Origin: CAWEWH01 sp963812775
GTDB taxonomy: Bacteria > Pseudomonadota > Alphaproteobacteria > Rhizobiales > Beijerinckiaceae
DNA length: 64,000 nucleotides
NCBI GenBank assembly: GCA_963812775.1
Contig: CAWEWH010000006.1
Coordinates: 116,807 to 180,806 of the forward strand
Direction of reading: 5' to 3'
Part shown: in pieces, positions 56,783 to 64,000 of the stretch
How the letters are laid out: every line of letters begins with the position of its first letter
How positions within the stretch are numbered: position 1 is the first letter of the stretch
Program-made: the position numbers and the translations under genes
The notes under the pieces: generated by a model
Databases searched by the model: none
Told to the model about the DNA's origin: nothing
The model's input: only the letters and a program-made list of their open reading frames with translations

Positions 56783-57204
56783 GGGACGCTGACGTGCCGA
56801 AAGCAAAGGCCTTTCGTGTCCCATCGCCGGCGCGCGTGAAAATCGAAATCTCAGAGCGCCGTCCTGTTTCCGCGAAACGCGAGTTGGAATTGCTGCGCCA
56901 ATTCGTGTGGTGCGGCAGCTGCAAAGCTCTCCTGACCTCGCGCGAGGACTATGTCTACGATCATCTCATTGCGTTGGAGCTCGGCGGGAAGGAAGAAGCC
57001 AGCAATCTCCGGCCGTTGTGCATCCGCTGCAATGCTATCAAGACCGCCCTCGATCAAAAGCTGATCGCAAAAGCCAAGCGACTTGCAGGCGAAACTGGAA
57101 AAGGTCGAAGGCGCCGCCCCCTCCCCTTCGGCCGTTCTGACAAATACAAGCAGACCATAGATGGTCGCCGTTTGCGCCGGGTAGCAGTCTCAGAGCCGGA
57201 CTGA
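56779..57204 (+). CDS. HNH endonuclease
   Basis: 141 residues; the ATG overlaps the ERF stop. Zinc Cys pairs in WCGSC and CIRCN enclose YDHLIALELGGKEEASNLRP, giving the D-H, N and N/K residues of the HNH fold. The C-terminus is very basic (GKGRRRRPLPFGR). Last gene of the nuclease-ERF-HNH unit. It probably nicks or cuts DNA in phage-type recombination or packaging. Relatives lie at 59018 (broken) and 47000 (remnant). Confidence 0.9.
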   Translation: MRDADVPKAKAFRVPSPARVKIEISERRPVSAKRELELLRQFVWCGSCKALLTSREDYVYDHLIALELGGKEEASNLRPLCIRCNAIKTALDQKLIAKAKRLAGETGKGRRRRPLPFGRSDKYKQTIDGRRLRRVAVSEPD

Positions 57205-57774
57205 TCGGAGCCGCGGCCGTGGTGTAACGCGGCGGCGGGCTGTCCCAATCAATGATTTCAGACTGTTGCGGATCGGTGAACCAGCAAACGTTCCCACTCA
57301 CTTGCTAAGCTTTTTGCCGCGAGTGCCCACCGCCGAGACCGCGTCTCAAATGAAAAAACTGGAAGGTCGCGCCCAGCGAAAGCTGATCGAGCGTGGACGA
57401 TTCCGGCGGGTCGGTTGAGATTGCCCCTGCCGCTGCCAACAGCGCCTAGCTGAGCTTCCTTTGCGTGCTGGGCGCGATGATGTTTTGCGCCCGACCGACG
57501 TGGGGCCGCAAGGTCGCGTATTCATCACAATTCATAGTCGGCCGGATCGCGATTGGCAGGCAAGATAAGATTAAGCGGCGGTTAATCTCCGATCTACTTT
57601 TGATGAATGGGAATTACCTCCGAAGCCGAAGGGCATGCGCTGGAGAACCTACAAATCTCCGAGATTTGCCCGGTTTGAAAGCGGTTCAGCCATCGCGACC
57701 GTGGTTAAGACGGACGACAGGGGGCTCGGCAGGCACAGCTAGTTTGGCTTGTGTCGGACTGCTAGGCTGCGTTT
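57205..57774. other. gap without a recognised gene
   Basis: No frame with family-like features was seen on either strand, and no strong repeat or terminator. Confidence 0.4.
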
Positions 57775-58499
57775 ATGGCACTCGCTCAGTTCGCACAGCG
57801 CGTTATTACAGCTATCGGAACGCGTACAATCGGAAAAGACTTTGAGGACTTAATGTCTGCTGGCTGCGGGGTTATCAAGCGATTCAATGGCGCTTCGCGC
57901 CAAATTGCGCTGACGTTCGACGATACACCGAATCCACGCTCTACGCCTCGGCTACTTGATGAGCTCGATCTCACGGGGTCAAGGCAACTTTTTTCTGCAT
58001 CGGGAGAGAAGCGTCGCGATTTCCTGATGTGTTGCGCACGGTGGTTGCGGCGGGACACGAAATTGGCAATCACTCAATGATGCATCCGCATATGTACGGC
58101 CTAAGTCCGTGGCGCGTGCGAGATGATTTGCGTCGTAGCCAAAAACTGTTTCAGGAAATCTGCGGTGTTCGGCCCAAGTCATTCCGCGCTCCTTATGGAA
58201 AGTTTCGGTGGGATCATAGATGGCTTCGCGAACTCGGGATTGAGTACCTGGTAAAGTGGGACGTTGCGCCACCGTGGCACGAGACCAATGGTAACAAACT
58301 GTCTCGTTTCATTCTGGACCATACGAGGGCAGGTTCAATCATTTTGCTTCATGATGGACTCGGAGAACTCGCAATCTCCAGCGCAGTCGGCGAACAACCG
58401 CTCAATGTCTTGCTGCATCAATTCCCGAGCTCAAAAGCCGGACTCAGACCGACCCTACCCCCCCTTCCCTCTCTCTCAAGGTCTCGAGACTATGTTTGA
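57775..58499 (+). pseudogene. polysaccharide deacetylase (NodB-type), frameshifted
   Basis: Frame 1 carries IALTFDDTPNPRSTPRLLDEL with the metal/acid Asp pair. After LTG a base is missing in a G run near 57977; the next frame reads TFFCIGREASRFPDVL, then HEIGNHSMMHP with the zinc His pair, and RAPYGKFRWDHRWL. One added G restores a full enzyme. It would remove N- or O-acetyl groups from a polysaccharide. It lies inside the duplicated ERF/HNH segment, so it may have arrived with it. Confidence 0.75.
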
Positions 58500-58530
58500 C
58501 AGGGGATGGTCAGAAATCGCGGGAGCGCCT

Positions 58531-58976
58531 ACGTATGTCGAAGTCTGGCATGTCTTTATCAGAACCAGGCTGTTGCATGTATCAGGCCGGTGGATCGAGT
58601 GCGAGTATCCGGTCTGCGCTACTTATGTTGATCAGCAGCCCAGGAGCAGCGCGCTGACCTACGCTAAGCGCTATGCGCCTGCTGGGCGTGGCGGCCGATG
58701 AGGACAACGATGGCGCATCCCCAAGCGGCGAACGCGCATGTGGGAGGCGCCGGGACAAGAACGGCTCGGAATCCCGAGCGCGCGTGGCACCGGTCATCCG
58801 CCCATCAAGCGGTGACCACACGTTACCGCCCATTGTCTCCAAGCCGGCGCTCACCCCCTCAGCCTCGGAAAGGAACCTTATGGAAGAGGCTCGCGCGGCG
58901 TCTACTGCCACGAGGCCGTCTCCGAACGGTCTCGAGCCACACTCGCCGAAGCACACCAATCCCAACGGTGGCTGAC
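58531..58976 (+). pseudogene. second, decayed copy of the ERF gene
   Basis: From 58531 it matches the ERF gene from about 56339 (CAGGCTGTTGCATGT, then GCCGATGAGGACAACGATGG), but the first ~230 bases of the gene are absent and 8 bases are lost in the KRYALCALL region, breaking the frame. Confidence 0.8.
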
Positions 58977-59017
58977 CTGGCCATACTAAAGGCCTTCCGT
59001 CTTCTGAACATGCCTGG

Positions 59018-59387
59018 ATGAAAATCCAGATCGCCGAGCGGCAACCCATTACGACAAAGCGGGAACTCGAGTTGCTGCGCCGCTTCGTTTGGTGCGGGGG
59101 CTGTAACGCGCCCTTGCGCTCCCGCCGCGAATTCGTCTACGACCACCTCATTTGCGCTCGAACTCGGTGGCAAAGGCGACGCCAGCAACATCCGACCGCT
59201 CTGTATGCCCTGCAACGCTATCAAAACTGCACTCGACCAAAAGCTCATCGCCAAGGCAAGCGCCTCGCGGGTGAGACCGGACTGCATCGCAGGCGCCGCC
59301 CCCTTCCCTTCGGCCGTTCTGACAAGTTCAAGAAGACTGTAGACGGCCGGCGGAGTGCTTCGTGTCGAAGTTTCCAAGCGTGACTGA
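59018..59387 (+). pseudogene. second, broken copy of the HNH gene
   Basis: Starts MKIQIAERQPITTKRELELL and RRFVWCGGCNAP, then EFVYDHLI. An extra T in ATTTGCG shifts the frame near 59153 and a loss near 59255 restores it; the middle in the right frame is ALELGGKGDASNIRPLCMPC. It ends as RPLPFGRSDKFKKTVDGRR. Confidence 0.8.
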
Positions 59388-59677
59388 CAAGCCGGATTTC
59401 CTGTGTGGATAGGTGCCATTCTGCACACATCTCGGCCGGGGGCCGCCGCGATGCAAGTCGTGCTGATCATACTCCCTCGCCATTAAACACTGCGTCCCGC
59501 TCGCCCGACGTTGAGATCCCTTGATCCCTCGGCCAAGCATTGCTCTCGGAAGGCACTGGCCTCCTGTGTCGCCGCTCGTTGTCATCTGGATCATTACGCC
59601 TAGATGTCGGTTAGAGCGCGTTGCAGCGCGACCTTCAAGGTGGCGGAAGCTAGATAAGAGAGTAAAAGGCCAAAAAC

Positions 59678-60489
59678 ATGGTGAGTCGGTTCGTTTCACA
59701 ACATTTGTTCGGCGGCTGCCAATTCGAGTCCGGCGTGCCCTCCGCGTCCTGCGAGGAACTGGCATTTTTTGGGAGCTCTACGACGAGCAGTTACGAGCGC
59801 TGACCCATAAAATTCGGTTGAAGACCGGCAACGTCATCCAAGCGGGACCGTTTTCGGGCATGATTTTCCAGGGAGACCCATCCTGGGGCGATTATGGCTC
59901 TAAACTCCTAGGGCTCTATGAAAGCGACTTGCGTTCAGCAATTTCCGAGACGGTTTCTCGCTGCCCTGACGTGATCGTCAACGTCGGATGCGCGGAAGGT
60001 TACTACGCCGTAGGGCTTTCCCGGCTTGTTCCTAGTGCAATCGTTCACGCATTTGATCTCTTGGAATCCCCAACGAACTGCCGCTCATAATGCCTCCTTG
60101 AACAAGGTTGTCGATAAAATCAAAATCCACGGAGAATGTACGTCAGACGTGCTCTCGTTGCTCCTGAGGGATACGCAACGTCCATTCTTGGTCATCGATT
60201 GCGAAGGCGCAGAGATCGAACTTCTTCTAGCGGCTTGCGCTAGCCTCTCCCCCAAGCAACCCTAATTGTTGAGTGTCACGATTTCCTCGACCGCTCCATT
60301 ACCCCGCGCTTAACTACATCATTCGCGGCGACCCATACCATCCAAACGATTAGACAAGGCGCCCGTAATCCGCATGATCATCCCATGCTCAGGCAATTGG
60401 GGGAAACCGAGCGTTGGTTCATTACCTGCGAGCGGCGTCCCGAACCTATGCACTGGCTCTATATGAAACCGAATCGTGATAGCGCGTAA
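59678..60489 (+). pseudogene. FkbM-like methyltransferase, several frameshifts
   Basis: Frames joined give GTGIFWELYDEQLRALTHKI, the SAM-binding VIVNVGCAEGYYAVGLSRL, QRTAAHNASLNKVVDKIKIH, PFLVIDCEGAEIELLL and LIVECHDFLD. Changes lie near the start (about 59705), at a C run near 60070 and at an A run near 60258. Such enzymes methylate sugars or lipids of surface glycans. Start is uncertain. Confidence 0.65.
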
Positions 60490-60504
60490 AAAGCAGCGTC
60501 CTAC

Positions 60505-61481
60505 TTAGAAGGGGCGGCTGGGGCCGTCACCTAATCCGCGAAACGCAATGGGGCGAGCTCGACTGATGAGCCATCGCACCTTGGAGCGTAGGGCCCGCAG
60601 CATGCTGCCGCCATGCCGGGCGGTAAGACGTAGCTGAAACTCTTCAGCCATAAGGCCCGCCCTGCCAAGTGAGTGGCGAGCGGACTTAGAAAGCCGGAGA
60701 TGCTTGAGACGAAAGTGGGTCATTGGCTCGGCAAATGAGGCCCTCTGCGTGAGAAGCGGCTTGGCTCCCGCCCAATGAATGAGCCTAAGGTCCGTCTCAA
60801 CGACCACCGGGCACCCGTTCTTGAACGAGAACCGGCGCTCTAGCTCATTCTGAGGAATTACTGGAACGACTGCCTGAAAGGGCCATGCACGCGCCTTCAG
60901 ACTTCCTTTCGAAATTCGGCGAAAAGTCATGAAGTTCAGGATGCCTTGATCGGCGAAAAACGCTCCCGGCACTCTGCGCTGGAAGAGTAGCAGGTTAAGT
61001 ATTCCTCAAGATCAAAAATACCGCGTTTCGCTGTGAAGACGCCTGAGTTGAAGTAGGGCTGCTGCTGCCAAGCGAATGTCAACAGTTCGGCAGAGTAATC
61101 TTTTCTGGGTCGAAATATTGCGTCTTCTGAATAAAGGGCGTGATAATCTCGTGCGGCTCGTTGTATATTAGGGTGTATCTCCTGCCAGGGCACACTCTTT
61201 AGAAAATGCCCCAGCACACAGTATCGGCATCAAGGTGTCAGGAAGTACTCGAATGGCGAATGCCAAAACGAAACCATCTTTGTAAGACCATAACCGTAGC
61301 TATACGTGCGTAAGCGTGAATCTACCTCGTTCTCTGGTAGAACTGTAACACCATACAAGTCGCGTAACTCGTTTGTTGCGAACGTTCCGTGGGTGACAAG
61401 ACAGATCGGGTGGGGCGGCAGGCTCTGGCGAATGCTTGCTAAGCACCCCTTCAACAACGGGAGATCGCCTTCGTTGAGCAT
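60505..61481 (-). pseudogene. glycosyltransferase-like gene with at least three frameshifts
   Basis: Frames joined give MLNEGDLPLLKGCLASIRQ, LDADTVCWGHFL (a DXD metal site), AWQQQPYFNSGVFTAKRG, EYLNLLLFQRRVPGAFFADQG and ENELERRF-like PQNELERRFSFKNG, the pattern of nucleotide-sugar transferases. Breaks fall near 61230, 61210 and 60990, each explained by one base in a short run. With the methyltransferase and deacetylase it suggests a former surface-glycan cluster. Confidence 0.65.
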
Positions 61482-61836
61482 GATATCATGATGCCGAAGG
61501 CCTTTTGATCGGCTAGAAGTCCCATGCTCGTTCGGCTCCTCGTAATGTGGGGCCCTCGGCCGATAGATCGCCCACGCTCTCTTGAAACGAATCGCCCTTT
61601 GCCAAAAAAGGATACTACCATTGTGCTGCCGTTCGATAGCAGCTCGCGTTTGCGATCCAGCTACCGAACGTTGGAGCTTACGTCTTGACCTGACCCACCA
61701 AAAGTCATCAATTCACTTCATCAGAGAAAACGCTGAACAGAGGATACGTGTTCAAAACGTCGGCTCACGAGCCGTTCTCTATTTACATTCCTCAGAGTTG
61801 TAGTAGGCGGGTCCATTCGATCAGGGGAGGCTCCAA
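61482..61836. other. gap before the H-NS-like gene
   Basis: The reverse strand just above 61481 may hold the missing N-terminus of the glycosyltransferase (HHDI before MLNEG) but no start was settled. Nothing else recognised. Confidence 0.35.
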
Positions 61837-62505
61837 ATGAAAATGCCGAATTTTTCTAAAATGACTGTCGACGCCCTCATGTCCGCACGCGCAAGCATCG
61901 ACGAATTGCTTAAGAAGCGTGCCCCAAGTGCTCGAAGAGAGCTCGAGCAGAGGCTCGATGCCCTAAGCAATTTCTTCGGTGGAGAAAGCAAACGGGGCCG
62001 TAAATCCAAAGCCAAGTCCGATGGTCGCAGCAAGCTAAAGGGCCGCCGTGTTCCTCCGAAATACCGAAGCGAAAATGGCGAGACATGGTCCGGCCGTGGA
62101 ATGAAGCCCCGTTGGCTGTCTGCAGCGATCAAGGGGGGCGCGGACCTGGAGGATTTCGCTATTGGCGCGCGCGGCCCACGGAGGAAGGGCGAGAAGGTCT
62201 CGGGCAAAGGTCGTAAGAAACGGGCTATTAAGCGTTCCGCGCCGAAGCACAAAGCGGCAAAGCCTGCAAGAAGAAGACCTGCAGTCGTTAAGTATGACCA
62301 ACTCGCCCAGCGGCGTGGCCACTGTTTGCGAACATTGGAGCGGCCGATTGTGGGCTCTCACGAGCTGCGAAGCTGCAGTGGTACTTCGATGCGAATCGCT
62401 GATTGGTTGCTCCGCACGGCCATTGTCAGCCGACACTTGCAAAGGTGGGCCCGGCACGGGCGATCTCGGCGGACCACCCGCTGCCCCGCTGTGATTGATT
62501 TTTAG
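61837..62505 (+). CDS. H-NS family nucleoid protein with long basic tail
   Basis: 222 residues with GGGGAGG before the ATG. N-terminal coiled coil (ASIDELLKKRAPSARRELEQ), then the H-NS DNA-binding motif PKYRSENGETWSGRGMKPRW and LEDFAIGARG, near residues 75-110. The usual protein ends soon after; here over 100 more basic residues follow (RKGEKVSGKGRKKRAIKR, then AAKPARRRP) and the final ~70 look frame-shifted. Such proteins bind AT-rich acquired DNA and silence it, fitting its place in an island. Confidence 0.85.
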   Translation: MKMPNFSKMTVDALMSARASIDELLKKRAPSARRELEQRLDALSNFFGGESKRGRKSKAKSDGRSKLKGRRVPPKYRSENGETWSGRGMKPRWLSAAIKGGADLEDFAIGARGPRRKGEKVSGKGRKKRAIKRSAPKHKAAKPARRRPAVVKYDQLAQRRGHCLRTLERPIVGSHELRSCSGTSMRIADWLLRTAIVSRHLQRWARHGRSRRTTRCPAVIDF

Positions 62506-62566
62506 CGTGGAAACTTAGGCCACCTCGTTCCGGCGGGGCGGCAAGGCCCCCGCCAGGAAAGACCGG

Positions 62567-63076
62567 CTAGGCGGCTCTGGGCCAACGGCGGCGCCAGTAA
62601 TACCACGCTGCCGCAATGGCGAGCAGTCCGGGCACTCCAGCCCCTGCTAGCGGGGCAGGCACCGCCAAGCCGACTATTGCGATCCTGGTAATGGTGGCAG
62701 CCTGGAAATCGCCGTTACCGCTGTAGGTGAAGACGGCTTGGCCGCCCGCTTCCGCCCCCTGGATCAGAAATTGTAGCGTCGCCCCTCCACCGAAATCGAG
62801 TGCGACAACCCCTTGCGCTGGATAAGTGACGTCAAAGTGTCGATTGCCCGTTCCGTCGGTTCCGGTAACTTCAATCGTATAATTCGTGCCTACGGTCAGC
62901 AGCGATGCCAATGTCGTTGTCGTGGCGGTGCCGCCAAAAGCTGTGAAGTTGATCACGCCGCCACTGAAGTTTGCCCCTGAGTTCAGGGTCAAGGTGTTCA
63001 ACGGGATGATGGTCTGTGCCGCAGCCGGTGCTGCAAAAAAGGCAAGTGCTAGTAGCGCGCCAAGCATATGCTTCAT
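62567..63076 (-). CDS. secreted protein with PEP-CTERM-like C-terminal anchor
   Basis: 169 residues from ATG at 63076 (AGGGGGA upstream). Signal peptide MKHMLGALLALAFFAAP, cut near AAAQT. A Thr/Gly/Ala-rich beta domain follows (GGTATTTTLASLLTVG). The end is VPAPLAGAGVPGLLAIAAAW then YYWRRRW: a VPxP...GAG.P motif, hydrophobic helix and Arg cluster, the tripartite form of sorting signals. Tandem relative lies at 63244. Confidence 0.8.
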   Translation of the reverse strand: MKHMLGALLALAFFAAPAAAQTIIPLNTLTLNSGANFSGGVINFTAFGGTATTTTLASLLTVGTNYTIEVTGTDGTGNRHFDVTYPAQGVVALDFGGGATLQFLIQGAEAGGQAVFTYSGNGDFQAATITRIAIVGLAVPAPLAGAGVPGLLAIAAAWYYWRRRWPRAA

Positions 63077-63243
63077 GGATAAATCCCCCTCTGCACGCGA
63101 AGTAAGCGAGTCGGCATGCAGGAGCAATAGATCGAAAGATATATGGGGATACGGGACGCTCTTGAAGAGAAGGCTCGCGCCGAAGCTTGCGGGTTCTTGC
63201 TCGGCGCAATGCCCGTGCCAGGGTTTGGGCCTTAGACGGAAAC

Positions 63244-63777
63244 CTACTTGGCTGAAATCTTGAGTTTCTGCCGCCCGCGTCTCCAAGCCAAAACGCCTAT
63301 GAGGCAGAGAAGAGCAGGTATGCCGGCGCCGGCGACAGGACCTGGGACGGCGGCTTGTAGGGCGTCGAGATGGCCCTCGAAATTTGCACCCGGGCTCACA
63401 ACCGGCGTGAACAGCAAAGTTGCCGTTGTATTCGCGTTGAGGACAAAGGAAAAACTTTGAATGTCGTTCCCGTTTCCCTGAAGATCGGCGGCTGCCGCAA
63501 TCAGCAAGGAACCGAACGAAATGCTGAAACGCGAATTGGCGTTCGTTGCTCCGCTTACGTTTAAGGTATAGTTCCCGGCGAGGAGGGTCAATTCGATCCT
63601 GGCGTCTCCTTGACCACTACCAGGGAAATTGATCTGCGTGCCGTTGCCGTTGTAACTGGCGGGGGCAGTCGCCACGAGGTTCAGCTCGTAGGCATTGATG
63701 ATCGTCTGGGCCTGGACCACAGTTGAGGCTGTTAGGAGCCCGCACAATAGCACCGCTGCAGCCAACACCTGTTTCAT
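63244..63777 (-). CDS. second secreted protein with the same C-terminal anchor
   Basis: 177 residues from ATG at 63777 (GAGGG upstream). Signal peptide MKQVLAAAVLLCGLL, cut near VVQAQT. The middle resembles its neighbour in layout (FSISFGSLLIAAAADLQG). The end is VPGPVAGAGIPALLCLIGV then AWRRGRQ. Same orientation, separated by 167 bases; likely a duplicated pair. Confidence 0.8.
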   Translation of the reverse strand: MKQVLAAAVLLCGLLTASTVVQAQTIINAYELNLVATAPASYNGNGTQINFPGSGQGDARIELTLLAGNYTLNVSGATNANSRFSISFGSLLIAAAADLQGNGNDIQSFSFVLNANTTATLLFTPVVSPGANFEGHLDALQAAVPGPVAGAGIPALLCLIGVLAWRRGRQKLKISAK

Positions 63778-64000
63778 TGTTTTGCCCTCACACAACTCGT
63801 CCGACAGCGCCTCATCGCTATATTGCTCCAGATGGCGCGGCCATATACCAAACGATATACGTCGATGTTGGAGCAATCTGAATAATATCAACGGTTTAGC
63901 CTGGACCGCTGTCCGCTTTAGCGAAAGTCATGCAATCAACGTCGATCCGACAACCCTAGTGGCTCATAAACGCACCCTTCCGAACAGAACGAGAACCTCT

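Noticed and set aside
57775..58499. nodB (nodulation) gene
   Set aside because: The deacetylase motifs are shared by many enzymes, and no other nod genes or nod box were seen.
37952..64000. Complete prophage
   Set aside because: Only recombination-type genes are seen; no capsid, portal, terminase, tail, lysis or integrase genes.

Overview
The window looks like a high-GC chromosomal segment of an alphaproteobacterium in the Hyphomicrobiales (Bradyrhizobium/Xanthobacteraceae-like). This is inferred from gene content: a fused indolepyruvate ferredoxin oxidoreductase, a MoxR/CoxE-type pair, Nikkomycin-free ordinary rhizobial transporters, an H-NS-like protein with the rhizobial type of C-terminus, and GC-rich palindromic intergenic elements. 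No species is asserted.

Region 1 (1-37.7 kb) is core-like. From left to right it holds a cut Tyr-rich secreted protein; a minus-strand run of peptide-type ABC binding protein, amidase, acyl-CoA dehydrogenase, unknown protein, MoxR ATPase and VWA/CoxE-like protein; a class III CoA-transferase; a dppBCDF-type transporter whose last ATPase gene is frameshifted; a ModA-like binding protein; cysS; a promoter followed by a structured non-coding stretch; an isochorismatase-like hydrolase; a WecA/MraY-type transferase overlapping a CNNM/CorC protein; a 2-hydroxyacid dehydrogenase; an RND efflux operon (membrane fusion protein, pump, TetR) with a dyad over its promoter; UDP-glucose dehydrogenase and a UDP-glucuronate 4-epimerase-like enzyme (UDP-galacturonate supply); a Nudix hydrolase; a quinoprotein dehydrogenase-cytochrome c-binding protein cluster resembling xoxFGJ; an SDR; and the large indolepyruvate oxidoreductase.

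Region 2 starts at two tRNA genes (Gln on minus, Pro on plus, 37.67-37.95 kb). Everything to the right (38-64 kb) is accessory: sparse genes, long non-coding gaps, several intrinsic terminators, many broken genes, duplicated fragments and tandem repeats. It contains a stand-alone ClpX-type zinc-finger protein and a truncated copy of it, a frameshifted esterase, a frameshifted L,D-transpeptidase, tiny membrane proteins, a DUF1254/glycosyltransferase chimera, a caspase-like protease preceded by a 10-bp VNTR, a two-gene unit beside a ten-copy 19-bp-period dyad array, an XRE regulator divergent from a phage-type nuclease-ERF-HNH cassette, a decayed second copy of ERF-HNH, polysaccharide-decoration genes with broken frames, an H-NS family protein and two tandem secreted proteins with a PEP-CTERM-like tail. 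No integrase, transposase or CRISPR array is visible, so the island's mechanism and far end are not shown here.

Many frames are broken by single-base gains or losses, often in short homopolymers and in both core and accessory genes. Part of this may be sequence error rather than gene decay, although the second ERF copy carries an 8-base deletion that looks like true decay.
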